A stretch of DNA of 64,000 nt, taken from positions 1-64,000 of the forward strand of contig CAZRVU010000003.1 in the NCBI GenBank assembly GCA_964603615.1, in the 5' to 3' direction. Source of the DNA: JAAZMI01 sp964603615. GTDB lineage: Bacteria; Bacillota; Dethiobacteria; DTU022; UBA8154. A model generated the notes under the pieces. The model saw nothing but the letters and a program-made list of their open reading frames with translations, was not told where the DNA came from and made no database searches. How positions within the stretch are numbered: position 1 is the first letter of the stretch; every line of letters starts with the position of its first letter. Position numbers and translations under genes: made by a program. Of the stretch, positions 26,404 through 35,325 are shown piece by piece.

Positions 26404-27873
26404 GTGGAAGTTATTTCAAATTTACCGCTTTATGCCGTCATCATTCCAATTATTGGGGCGATATTGCTCATTTTTATTGCCGAAAAAAGAGACGATCTCC
26501 GCAACCCCCTGGCGCTGCTTACCAGTCTGATTACAGCTCTAGTGGTTATTAATATTATACAGCAGGTATTCAAGGGGAATCTGCTCTCTTATAAGCTGTG
26601 GCAGGTTATGCCCGGGCTGGATCTGGCCTGGCGGGTGGATTTATTTGGAGCGCTTTTTGGTGGTATAGCCTCCATACTCTGGGTTTTTACGGTGCTTTAT
26701 TCCATTGGGTATATGTCCTTCGGCCATAACAGGAGGCGTTTTTTCGTTTTCTTCTTGCTTTCCCTTAGCGTGACCATGGGCATTGCTTTTGCAGCGAACC
26801 TTTTTACCCTTTACTTGTTTTATGAATTGCTGACGCTGGTGACCTATCCTCTGGTCATCCACGAAGGTCAGGAAAAAGATCATAAAGCCGGTTTGCGTTA
26901 TATTATCTATAGCCTTTCCGGTGCCGGCCTGGTTCTCTTCGCCTTGTTTGCTACTTTCGGATTTGCCGGTAGCCTGGATTTTGCGCAGGGGGGTATTTGG
27001 GGAGAGTTGATCCGGGTAGCGCCTTTGCAACTATATATAATTTTTCTAAGTTATTTCCTGGGTTTTGGTGTCAAAGCTGCGGTCATGCCGCTGCATGCCT
27101 GGCTACCATCGGCCATGGTGGCACCGACGCCGGTTAGTGCCCTGCTCCATGCCGTCGCTGTTGTTAAATCCGGTGTGTTTTGTATTATCAGAGTGATATA
27201 CTCGGTCTATGGTACTGAAGCGATGAATGAGTTGAATTTAGGTTTGATTGTTGTTATTCTGGTTTCAATTACGATTATCCTCGCCTCGATCATTGCTTTA
27301 CGGCAAGATGTTCTCAAACGCAGGTTAGCCTATTCAACGATCAGCCAGTTGGGTTATATCACCCTGGGGGGGGCCTTGCTGACACAGGTGGGTTTAACCG
27401 GAGGGTTGTTGCATATGCTCAATCACGCCCTGTTAAAGATCACGCTCTTTTTCTGTGCGGGGGCTATTATTACCATGACTGGTAAAGAAAAAATTAGCGA
27501 GTTGAACGGTATCGGGCGGCGTATGCCCGTCACCATGTTGGCGTTCACCGTTGGTAGCATCGGCATGGTAGGAATTTTGCCCGTTAACGGTTTTATTTCT
27601 AAATGGTACCTTTTGACCGGCAGCCTGGAGGCACACATGCCTATAATCATTGTGATCCTGATAACCAGTGCCGTGCTTAATGCTGCTTATTTTTTCCCCA
27701 TCGTGGTTGCCGCCTTTTTTAAAAAAGGGGAATTTACAGCTCCGGGAGGCCTGGAGGCACCCGTAAGCATGCTGCTCCCTATCGCGGTGCTAGCTGTGAC
27801 CTGTCTTGTTGCCGGGGTTTGGCTTAATCTTACCGTTCCTTATGTTAAAGAAGTAGCTTCTTATCTATTTTAA
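26404..27873 (+). CDS. NuoL-like/MrpA N-terminal antiporter subunit
   Basis: This is a 489-residue, about 14-helix proton-conducting subunit. Key residues are the TM5 glutamate in LYLFYELLTLVTY, the TM7 lysine in GFGVKAAVMPLHAWLP followed by AMVAPTPVSALLHAVAVVK, and the TM12 lysine in VNGFISKWYLL. The SALLHAV segment is typical of the NuoL/MrpA branch rather than NuoM/N. It likely supplies the N-terminal part of the split MrpA. GTG 26404 is preferred because AAAGGGGTGAAG precedes it; the in-frame TTG at 26356 lacks a site. It is close to the minus-strand paralogue at 35326. Confidence 0.85.
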   Translation: MEVISNLPLYAVIIPIIGAILLIFIAEKRDDLRNPLALLTSLITALVVINIIQQVFKGNLLSYKLWQVMPGLDLAWRVDLFGALFGGIASILWVFTVLYSIGYMSFGHNRRRFFVFFLLSLSVTMGIAFAANLFTLYLFYELLTLVTYPLVIHEGQEKDHKAGLRYIIYSLSGAGLVLFALFATFGFAGSLDFAQGGIWGELIRVAPLQLYIIFLSYFLGFGVKAAVMPLHAWLPSAMVAPTPVSALLHAVAVVKSGVFCIIRVIYSVYGTEAMNELNLGLIVVILVSITIILASIIALRQDVLKRRLAYSTISQLGYITLGGALLTQVGLTGGLLHMLNHALLKITLFFCAGAIITMTGKEKISELNGIGRRMPVTMLAFTVGSIGMVGILPVNGFISKWYLLTGSLEAHMPIIIVILITSAVLNAAYFFPIVVAAFFKKGEFTAPGGLEAPVSMLLPIAVLAVTCLVAGVWLNLTVPYVKEVASYLF

Positions 27874-27925
27874 ACCCGGCTTTAAAGCTAAAAAAAGCTT
27901 ATTAGCAAAGAGGGAAGTGAAATAA

Positions 27926-29671
27926 ATGAAAATACTGTTGTTATCAGTGTTTGCACCGGTTGTCGTTTCTCCTATCCTGCTTTTTCTTTCCTCGAAATGG
28001 CGCCGGGCTATCATGTTGCTTTATATCGCGGGGTTACTTTTCCTGGCTTTTAGCTTGTTGGCCGGTGCTTGGCCGGGAGTTGAAACCAGCTTTTCCGCTT
28101 TGTCCCTGGGTGCTGCGGCAAAACTTGTTTTATTTTCATTTAGCAAACACCCCTATAGTATTATTGCCTCTTTTGGGTTTTTATTTGTAGGAGCTATTGG
28201 TTTGCTGTATGGCCTCGACGTTTCTAAGCCTTCGGAGCAGTCAGTGGCTTTGGTGGCTATTGCCAGTGCCATCGGCGTTGCCTTTGCGGATAGTTTTCTC
28301 ACCTTTCTTTTTTTCTGGGAGACATTAACCCTGTCCACTGCCGCGCTTGTTTTTTTAAGGAAAACACCGCATGCTGTCAGTATGGCTTATCGACTTTTGT
28401 TTTTTTCGTTAATGAGCGGTTTTTCACTATTAGTGGGGATTGTGCTGCAATATAACGCTGTGGGTACTTTTGAACTGATGTACCCGCAGGCGGGACTTTT
28501 CTTCTTCATTTTAGGCATTGGTATCAAAACAGCTTTTTTACCTTTGCATTTTTGGGTTCCCTGGGGTTACCCGGCGGCCAATTTTCCTTGTAGCGTTCTG
28601 CTGGCAGCCTTATGCACAAAGGTTGGTGTTTATGCCGTGGCCCGCGTGCTTCCGCCGAGCCCTTTCATTAACATCATGGGTGCATGTATGGCTATTTTTG
28701 CAGTAACCATGGCTCTTTTACAAAGCGACCTGCGCAAACTGCTTTCTTATCATATCATCAGTCAGGTTGGCTACATGGTTGCCGGTGTTGGTTTGGGGGT
28801 TTCCCTTTCTGTAGATGGCGGTCTTTTGCATCTTGTAAATCACATGATTTATAAGGCCTTGCTTTTTATGAGCGTAGGGGCGCTGATTTACTCAGTGGGA
28901 ACAGAAAATTTACATGAGCTGCATGTTCCTGCAGAAAAAACAAGTGTTGGAAACAAAGATGCGCTATGGAGAGCCCTGCCCATTGCTTTTATTGGAGCGC
29001 TGGTCGGGGCGCTGGCTATCTCTGGAACCCCTCTTTTCAACGGTTATGTCAGCAAGTACTTGCTGAAAAACGCCATGCATGATGTTAACCCGGCAGGCTG
29101 GTTGCTGAATATTGCCAGTATCGGGACGGCTCTTTCTTTCAGTAAATATATTTATTTTGCTTTTATTAAAGGCCGGGCAAAAATACAAAGAAAGCTGAAT
29201 TTCAGCATGCAGGCAGCGATAATCGTGCTCTCTGCCAGTTGCATCGTTACGGGTGTCTGGCCCCAACTGCTAGCAAAAGTGCTTCCCCACGGGTCTTCGC
29301 TGCAAGTATATTCGGTGTCCGGGGTTAAAATGGCGCTGCTGCTGGTATTGGGGGGGGTAGCCTGTTTTGCCCTGTTGGCTAAACTGTTGGAACGGGAGAT
29401 AAAATTTGCTTTGCCTATCGGTTTAAAGCTGGTTGTAGATAAAGCTGTTTTGAAGACGTATGGCAGCCTTTTAAATGCAGCAGGTGCCGTCCGGGATTCA
29501 GCTTACCGTTCAGTTTTCTTTTTAATGCAGAGGATGGATTATAAACCGGGGAAAAGCGGGGTATTTCAATTTATTAATGTGACGAACATCGATTTTGATG
29601 TTATGTTGCTGATGGTTATGTTGGGTGTAGCTTTGGTTTTCTTATTCAGCGTAATCAGCTTGGGATTCTAG
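27926..29671 (+). CDS. additional NuoM/MrpD-like antiporter subunit with C-terminal tail
   Basis: This 581-residue protein is divergent but keeps a TM5 glutamate (LFFWETLTLST), a TM7 lysine (GIGIKTAFLPLHFWVP), lysine in LCTKVGVYA and the TM12 lysine (FNGYVSKYLL). After the usual core it has about 90 extra residues ending in another helix. This tail contains DYKPGKSGVFQFINVTNIDF, which resembles the tail of the minus-strand protein at 30027. GAGGGAAGTGA precedes the ATG. It is the last gene of the plus-strand operon. Its partner specificity is unknown. Confidence 0.82.
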   Translation: MKILLLSVFAPVVVSPILLFLSSKWRRAIMLLYIAGLLFLAFSLLAGAWPGVETSFSALSLGAAAKLVLFSFSKHPYSIIASFGFLFVGAIGLLYGLDVSKPSEQSVALVAIASAIGVAFADSFLTFLFFWETLTLSTAALVFLRKTPHAVSMAYRLLFFSLMSGFSLLVGIVLQYNAVGTFELMYPQAGLFFFILGIGIKTAFLPLHFWVPWGYPAANFPCSVLLAALCTKVGVYAVARVLPPSPFINIMGACMAIFAVTMALLQSDLRKLLSYHIISQVGYMVAGVGLGVSLSVDGGLLHLVNHMIYKALLFMSVGALIYSVGTENLHELHVPAEKTSVGNKDALWRALPIAFIGALVGALAISGTPLFNGYVSKYLLKNAMHDVNPAGWLLNIASIGTALSFSKYIYFAFIKGRAKIQRKLNFSMQAAIIVLSASCIVTGVWPQLLAKVLPHGSSLQVYSVSGVKMALLLVLGGVACFALLAKLLEREIKFALPIGLKLVVDKAVLKTYGSLLNAAGAVRDSAYRSVFFLMQRMDYKPGKSGVFQFINVTNIDFDVMLLMVMLGVALVFLFSVISLGF

Positions 29672-29693
29672 TTAAATATAAAAATTGCCGGAT

Positions 29694-29741
29694 CGGGTTG
29701 AGTGGCACTGCCGCAATATTGCGGCAGTGCCACTCAACCCG
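29694..29741. repeat. 48-nt perfect palindrome between convergent operons
   Basis: Twenty-four bases starting CGGGTTGAGTGGCACTGCCG are followed by their exact reverse complement, with centre AATATT at 29715-29720 and no spacer. In RNA of either strand it gives a very stable hairpin. On the minus strand it is followed, after ATCCGGCAA, by TTTTTATATTT, so it can act as terminator for the small gene at 29743; on the plus strand the downstream T content is poor. Flanking bases (T/T) stop the match. Confidence 0.9.
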
Positions 29742-29742
29742 T

Positions 29743-29841
29743 TTAGAAGGCAATACTTGATGCAGCCTTCTGGATAGCCCAAACTATGATGCAAGTCAAA
29801 ACAAAAAAAGATAACAACGTAAAAAGGTTAATTTTGTTCAT
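29743..29841 (-). CDS. 32-residue single-helix membrane peptide
   Basis: A short minus-strand frame encodes a 32-residue protein starting MNKINLFTLLSFFVLTC, with one hydrophobic stretch (about residues 5-23) and a short polar C-terminus. GGAGGT lies 10 bases before the ATG. A sigma-A type promoter sits 60 bases upstream (29909-29937). The stop codon touches a perfect hairpin. These four signals together make it a credible gene although it is too short for most gene finders. Its place between two Mrp-type operons suggests, without proof, that it is an accessory subunit or regulator of the antiporter complex. I know no named family for it. Confidence 0.65.
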   Translation of the reverse strand: MNKINLFTLLSFFVLTCIIVWAIQKAASSIAF

Positions 29842-29908
29842 GTTTATCCAGACCTCCAATACACAGATAAGTGGGAATATTCAATTAATATATAAAAATA
29901 TTGTAAAT

Positions 29909-29937
29909 ATACTATTATAATTAATACAACTTGTCAA
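29909..29937 (-). promoter_or_regulatory. promoter for the 32-residue peptide gene
   Basis: On the minus strand TTGACA (29937-29932) and TAGTAT (29914-29909) are spaced by 17 bp. The start of transcription would be near 29902, leaving a 60-base leader. The region is AT-rich and lies beyond the stop codon of the 30027 gene, so the peptide gene need not rely on readthrough. Confidence 0.6.
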
Positions 29938-30026
29938 TACTTATTTACAAGCATAAATAGTCTTATTGCTTAATTATCAATTAATAACGTGCATTTCCTT
30001 TACCAATCTTTATATATCTTACTATA

Positions 30027-32156
30027 TTATCTAAAAATTAAAAGAAGAAACAATATTAATAAAAATATCAAAAGGATTAAGTCGAAATCAAAATTTGAAA
30101 TATTGATAGATTGGAAAAATTTACTACCATCAGGATTGTAATCGAGACGGGTAAAAAGGCATATAAGATTGCGCATTGCTTTTTTAGCCTGGTCAAATAA
30201 TGCCGCCAGGGCTTCAATCCAGCATTGATAAATGTTATTTTGTAGAAATGCAAACGCAGTTGTTAGTTGATGCCCCATAGCGGGCATTCCTTTTTTCTCG
30301 AATAGATCTGTTTGCAGGTATAGATATTTTAGCTTTGCAGGTCCTTTAACCACCGTGCGATCGATTGCTGTCTCCAACAAATAACCTCCACCCGTATAAA
30401 GGAAAAAAACGCTGTTGATAACTGGCCTGTAGATCAGGGTTTCAAGATCTAAGCGCGCTGGCAGGCGATAATTGAAGAGATGATAATGGCTGAAAAAAAG
30501 AAAGAGAGCGGCGCCAAACCCCAGGATACCGGCCATTGTTTTAAGATCATGGCTGCCCCAGAAGTTTAGTGTCAGTAGGTGTTGAACACTATTGGCCTCG
30601 TAAGGAAAGGTTCTGGAAAGTGGAATAATCAACTTCTGCAGTGTCCAGGCCGGGAAAAGGCCCGCAAAAAGAATGATGCCGGCGAACAGTGCAAAGACTA
30701 GCCGCTCGCTCCACGGTTCCCTGGTGACCGCAGGGAGGTCGGACGGTTTTTCCCCTAAAAAGACGGAGATAAAAAGCTTCGCAATATAACAGACGGTAAA
30801 GCTACTGGTGAGGACAAAAATCCGTTCGGCCCAGAGCAAAGCACAATGGTGATTGAGCTCCATTGTTTGAACAAGAGCATGATGCAGAAGGGTTTTGCTA
30901 GCGTAACCGTTAAAGCCAGGTATACCGGCAAGGCCGGCTGCGGCAATAAAAAAGGTTACTGTTGTTACCGGGAAATCACGCCATAATCCACCCAACTTGG
31001 TTATGTCCAGACGATGGGTGCGGGCATAAACGGCACCGATCATCATAAACATTCCTGCTTTGAAGAAAGCGTGGTTTAAAATATGGAAGGAGAAACCAGC
31101 AAAACCTGTTGATCCACCGTAGCCTAAATAGGCTGCCGCACCAACGCCCATGAGGATGTAACCCATTTGGCTCACGCTGCTATAGGCAAGGATGCGCTTG
31201 GCATCATTTTGGAAAAGGGCGATAAAAGCAGCACTGGACATGGTGATTACTCCAATCCAGATAATGATCCAGCCCAATGTGACGGGCCCGTTGGTGGTTA
31301 TTTTCCAAAGGGGCGAGGAACCTGCTGCTGCCGGGGTGTAAAGGATGTTTGCCACGCGAATAATCCCGTAAGCTCCGGCTTTAATCATTATCCCCGAAAG
31401 CAGGGCGCTGGCTGGTGAAGGGGCGACCGGATGGGCTTGCGGCAACCAGATGTGGAGCGGGACCATCCCTGCCTTGATGCCAAACCCGATGATAAAGAGG
31501 CTTAATATCAGATAACGTTCTTTAAGGACCACTAACTTTTCAAGAAGCGGGGCGATCTCTAGCGTTCCGGTTAGATATAATAAAAGAAAGATACCAGAAA
31601 GCAAGCAAAGCCCTCCGAAGATGCCGAGGTAAAGGTAGAGCCGGCCAGCTTTCATTGCCTCCGGTGTTTGAACATGAATTACCAGCAGATAAGAAGCCAG
31701 GGACATCAGTTCAAAGAAAATAAAAAGGCTTAAAAAATCACCGGTTAAAAAAATACCGAGGCAGCCGGACAAAGTGAGCAGCAGAAAAAAATAGTATCTG
31801 GTCCGATTTCTTTCGTGCAACATATAAGTAAGTGAAAAAATGACCGCCAAAAGCCAGATAAAAGAAGATAAAAGATTAAAAGTAGCCCCAAAAAGGTCAA
31901 CGCGCAAAAAAAGAGGTGTTTCCAAAAAGCCCGTACCCAGTTGATATTCAACGGTGCCCCGCAGGGTGGAGCAGAAAAGAATGGTAGAAAGCGTAAAAGT
32001 AGCCGCTGTCACCGCAACTGCAACGTAATCCCGCATTTTTTCGGTATAAAGTGCCGCTGCCAGGACTGCTATTGCCCCGATTAAAGGGGTAAAAATTATC
32101 CACAGGGGTAGCACTGAAACAGTAGTAAAAGCATGAGAGGCGGTGTTTTGAGCCAT
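30027..32156 (-). CDS. NuoL/M-like antiporter subunit with long C-terminal extension
   Basis: This is a 709-residue membrane protein. The first 480 residues are the proton-conducting module: TM5 glutamate in LFIFFELMSLASY, TM7 lysine in GFGIKAGMVPLHIWLPQAH, LLSGIMIKAGAYG, and TM12 lysine in FNGYASKTLL. About 200 further residues follow with amphipathic stretches. The end, TRLDYNPDGSKFFQSINISN followed by DFDLILL, echoes that of the plus-strand protein at 27926. The ribosome site is poor: GGAGGT lies about 17 bases before the ATG. It is last of four paralogues on this strand, probably one operon from 36798. The length is NuoL-like, but the tail is not the long lateral helix of NuoL by eye. Confidence 0.82.
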   Translation of the reverse strand: MAQNTASHAFTTVSVLPLWIIFTPLIGAIAVLAAALYTEKMRDYVAVAVTAATFTLSTILFCSTLRGTVEYQLGTGFLETPLFLRVDLFGATFNLLSSFIWLLAVIFSLTYMLHERNRTRYYFFLLLTLSGCLGIFLTGDFLSLFIFFELMSLASYLLVIHVQTPEAMKAGRLYLYLGIFGGLCLLSGIFLLLYLTGTLEIAPLLEKLVVLKERYLILSLFIIGFGIKAGMVPLHIWLPQAHPVAPSPASALLSGIMIKAGAYGIIRVANILYTPAAAGSSPLWKITTNGPVTLGWIIIWIGVITMSSAAFIALFQNDAKRILAYSSVSQMGYILMGVGAAAYLGYGGSTGFAGFSFHILNHAFFKAGMFMMIGAVYARTHRLDITKLGGLWRDFPVTTVTFFIAAAGLAGIPGFNGYASKTLLHHALVQTMELNHHCALLWAERIFVLTSSFTVCYIAKLFISVFLGEKPSDLPAVTREPWSERLVFALFAGIILFAGLFPAWTLQKLIIPLSRTFPYEANSVQHLLTLNFWGSHDLKTMAGILGFGAALFLFFSHYHLFNYRLPARLDLETLIYRPVINSVFFLYTGGGYLLETAIDRTVVKGPAKLKYLYLQTDLFEKKGMPAMGHQLTTAFAFLQNNIYQCWIEALAALFDQAKKAMRNLICLFTRLDYNPDGSKFFQSINISNFDFDLILLIFLLILFLLLIFR

Positions 32157-32219
32157 CAGAATTTGCGACGGAAACCTCCAGATTTACCCGGAGGAGGAAG
32201 TCGCCTGGCCTCCTTTCAT

Positions 32220-33794
32220 CTAATTAAAAAAAGATCCGGCTACCGTTTTTACCAGTTCAAAAGGCCAATTTACCGGCAGCAGGGCAAAAATGATGCATCC
32301 TGTTGCCAGGATAGCCATTGGCAAGAGCATGTGCCAGGGTGCTTCCCGCCATGGAGAGCTATCGCTTGCCCCGGAAGTTGTTTGTTCGTTTTGCGTTCCG
32401 GGAGCGACAGGCGGATTATGTTTGCCGTTTTGAAAACCAGATCCCCCGTGTTGATTGGATCCCGGCATAATTTGTTTACTAAAAAAAGCGGTAATGATTA
32501 CCGGAAAATAATAAGCGGCATTAAGCAGGCTGCTGATCATTAAAATGCCTACATAAAACGGTTGTTTTATTTCCAGGGCAGCCATACAAAGCTGCCATTT
32601 ACTGATGAAACCGTTAAAAGGAGGGATACCAACCATCGAAAGGGAGGCGACACTAAAAAAAATCATGGTCAGCGGCATCTGCAGGCCGATACCCTGCATT
32701 TCGCTGATTTTGCGTTTGCCAGTCTGGACGATGATTGCCCCGGCGCAAAGGAAGAGCAGAGCCTTCATGAAAGCGTGGGTAAAGATGTGATAAAGGCTTC
32801 CGGTTAGGCCACGCTCCGTTAAGAACGCAATACCGAGGAGGATGTAGCCAACCTGTGCAATACTGGAATAAGCCAGACGTCTTTTTAAATCATCCTGCAA
32901 AAGGGCTAGCGCTGAACCAAGCAGGATAGTTATGACGGAAGTAACCAGCAATATTTTTTCCCATGCCACATTTTGAAAGAATTCCACACCAAAAATATTG
33001 AAAAAGACCCTTATCATTCCGTAGATACCGGTTTTAATCATTACGCCTGAAAGCAAGGCGCTGACGGGCGAAGGTGCTGCAGGATGGGCATCGGGTAACC
33101 AGACATGCACGGGAAACATACCAGCTTTGAGCCCAAAACCCAGTAGGAAAGCGATGAAAGCCGCCAAGGAGAGGCTTGAAACTTCCTTGATCAGCCCCGT
33201 ATAGGCAAAACTGACAGTCCCGGCCAGGTAGAAAGTAATGATCATACCGAAAAAAATGGCCAGGCCAGCACCGATAGCCATGTAAAGATATTTAGCCCCG
33301 GCAAACATGGAATACGGTTTTTCGTCGTGGATGATCAGCACGTAAGCGGTCAAGGCCATGAATTCAAAAAATATGAAAAGGCCTAGCATGCCGCCGGCAA
33401 AGACTGTCCCCAGGCAGCCGCCTTCAGCCAGCAGCAAAAAGCTGTAGTAACGGTTTTTAGAACGTTCCTGGGCCATATAGCCCGGTGAATAAACAGAAGC
33501 GAGGAACCAAACAAAAGAAAAAAGTAAGCCCAGATAAAAAGTTAAGCGGTCTACCCTGAATGATATTGCCAGGGGAAGTGAAAAAAACTGGCAGACGCTA
33601 AGCAGTGTCCGGCCATCCCTGATTGCCGGGTAAAGGGTTAAGATGGCCAAAAAAATGATGGCAGAAAAGGTGATGCAAAGTAGTTCTTGGATTTTCGGAA
33701 ATTTCAGGTTGATGAAATAGAGCAGAAACCCGAAAACTATCGGCATAAAAGTTATCCAGGTTGGAATATATGTGTGTGCAAAATCGCTGCTCAT
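32220..33794 (-). CDS. NuoM/MrpD-like antiporter subunit
   Basis: The 524-residue, roughly 14-helix protein has TM5 glutamate in LFIFFEFMALTAY, TM7 lysine in GFGLKAGMFPVHVWLPDAH, lysine in LLSGVMIKTGIYG and TM12 lysine in FNGFISKWQL. Near the C-terminus, between the last helices, there is a hydrophilic loop of about 50 residues (PGSNQHGGSGFQNGKHN) not seen in its neighbours. ATG 33794 follows GGAGGTGG; an earlier ATG at 33854 would overlap the preceding gene. It shares KRKISEMQGIGLQMPL with the next paralogue, so the two are recent duplicates. Confidence 0.86.
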   Translation of the reverse strand: MSSDFAHTYIPTWITFMPIVFGFLLYFINLKFPKIQELLCITFSAIIFLAILTLYPAIRDGRTLLSVCQFFSLPLAISFRVDRLTFYLGLLFSFVWFLASVYSPGYMAQERSKNRYYSFLLLAEGGCLGTVFAGGMLGLFIFFEFMALTAYVLIIHDEKPYSMFAGAKYLYMAIGAGLAIFFGMIITFYLAGTVSFAYTGLIKEVSSLSLAAFIAFLLGFGLKAGMFPVHVWLPDAHPAAPSPVSALLSGVMIKTGIYGMIRVFFNIFGVEFFQNVAWEKILLVTSVITILLGSALALLQDDLKRRLAYSSIAQVGYILLGIAFLTERGLTGSLYHIFTHAFMKALLFLCAGAIIVQTGKRKISEMQGIGLQMPLTMIFFSVASLSMVGIPPFNGFISKWQLCMAALEIKQPFYVGILMISSLLNAAYYFPVIITAFFSKQIMPGSNQHGGSGFQNGKHNPPVAPGTQNEQTTSGASDSSPWREAPWHMLLPMAILATGCIIFALLPVNWPFELVKTVAGSFFN

Positions 33795-33831
33795 AATCAA
33801 CCACCTCCATAATATTGCCTGGGACGGGCTA

Positions 33832-35307
33832 TTAATTAAAAATACTATGTGCAATTATTTTAGCCAGGTTAAGCGGCCAGTTTTGAGGAGCCAAAGTAAA
33901 GGCAAAAGCCCCCAGGGCTAAAATAACGATGGGAATTTGCACTGCCGGTGCTATTTTTTTAATGAGAAGAGGCGTTGTCTGGCCCCTGATGCCAAAAAAG
34001 GCTGTGATGGAGATAGGCAGGTAATAAGCAGCATTTATAATACTGCTAACCAGCAATAATACGATAAACAATGGCTGGTGAATATCCAAAGCGCCGAGAC
34101 TCAAGTACCATTTGCTAACAAAGACATTGAATGGTGGAACGCCTACAGCACTTACCCCGGCAATAGTAAAAGCGATCATGACCAGCGGCATCTGCAACCC
34201 AATGCCACTCATTTCGCTTATTTTTCTTTTGCCGGTCTGCATGATAATGGCGCCGGCGCAAAGGAAAAGACAGCCTTTCATCAAAGCATGCGCCATGATA
34301 TGGTAAAGCAGACCGGTAAAAGCATTCTCGTTGAGCATGGCCAGCCCCAGTATAATATAACTAACCTGGGCTACCCCGGAATAAGCTAAACGGCGGATGA
34401 GGTCATCCTGGGCGATGGCACAGACGGAACCATAGATAATACTGAGCGTAGCCAAAGCCAGAATAAGATAATGCCAACCGCTTCCTCTAATCAAAGCGGG
34501 GGTATAAATGTCATAAACGACCCGGATTAAACCATAAACGCCGGTTTTAAGCATCATCATCGAGGATAAAGCTACAGCCGGGATGGGGGCTGCAGCGTAA
34601 GCATCCGGCATCCAGAGGTGAAACGGTACCAGCGCTGCCTTGATCCCGAAGCCCAGCAAGTAACAGGCAAAAGCAGTGAAAAGCAGGGGAGAACTTTTGC
34701 CGATTAGGCCGCCATAACCGAAATCCAGGTTGCCGCTGGCTTTGTAGGTGATGGCAATTGCCCAGAAAAGGGAAACCCCGGCGAGAATGGTCATAAAGAA
34801 AAACTTCATGCTGGCGGTGTAAGCTTCAGGTGTAGCTTCATGGGCCACGAGGGCAAAAAACATTAAGGACATGAATTCAAAAAACAAAAAAAGCGTAAAC
34901 ATATTGCCACTAAATACAACGCCCAGGCAACCGCTAGCGGCCAGTAGAAAAAAAATGAAAAACCGGCCGGAGTCTTCTTTTTCTTTGAAATAGGCTGGCA
35001 TGTAAATTGCGATTATCAGAGTAAAAAAGCTAAAGAATAACCCCATGAAAATACTCAGTTGATCGACACGCAAAGTTAGGCCCGAGGGCGGAAGAAGCAA
35101 GAGATGTTTCAAATATACTTTGCCGGCTGTTACTGCCGGGTACATGTTTGCTACCAGCAGCAGTGAGACTAAAGTACCGGCAATAAGAAGGTAATTACGC
35201 AGCCTGATCGAAAAATAAGAAAAGATATAGACAGCACAGGCGGTAATGAGCGGGGTTAAAACGGCCCAGACGGGTATTCCAGAAATAATTGTTTCAGGTT
35301 GAGCCAT
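33832..35307 (-). CDS. NuoM/MrpD-like antiporter subunit
   Basis: This 491-residue protein keeps the TM5 glutamate (LFLFFEFMSLMFF), TM7 lysine (GFGIKAALVPFHLWMPDAY), MMMLKTGVYG and TM12 lysine (FNVFVSKWYL). Unlike the others, the usually conserved AP(S/T)P motif after the TM7 lysine reads AAAPIPAVALSS, so the half-channel may be altered. AAGGAGGAAAGC precedes the ATG. It lies 37 bases from the next gene in the same operon. Strong similarity to the 32220 product (KRKISEMSGIGLQMPL) indicates duplication. Confidence 0.86.
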   Translation of the reverse strand: MAQPETIISGIPVWAVLTPLITACAVYIFSYFSIRLRNYLLIAGTLVSLLLVANMYPAVTAGKVYLKHLLLLPPSGLTLRVDQLSIFMGLFFSFFTLIIAIYMPAYFKEKEDSGRFFIFFLLAASGCLGVVFSGNMFTLFLFFEFMSLMFFALVAHEATPEAYTASMKFFFMTILAGVSLFWAIAITYKASGNLDFGYGGLIGKSSPLLFTAFACYLLGFGIKAALVPFHLWMPDAYAAAPIPAVALSSMMMLKTGVYGLIRVVYDIYTPALIRGSGWHYLILALATLSIIYGSVCAIAQDDLIRRLAYSGVAQVSYIILGLAMLNENAFTGLLYHIMAHALMKGCLFLCAGAIIMQTGKRKISEMSGIGLQMPLVMIAFTIAGVSAVGVPPFNVFVSKWYLSLGALDIHQPLFIVLLLVSSIINAAYYLPISITAFFGIRGQTTPLLIKKIAPAVQIPIVILALGAFAFTLAPQNWPLNLAKIIAHSIFN

Positions 35308-35325
35308 TTGCTTTCCTCCTTAACG

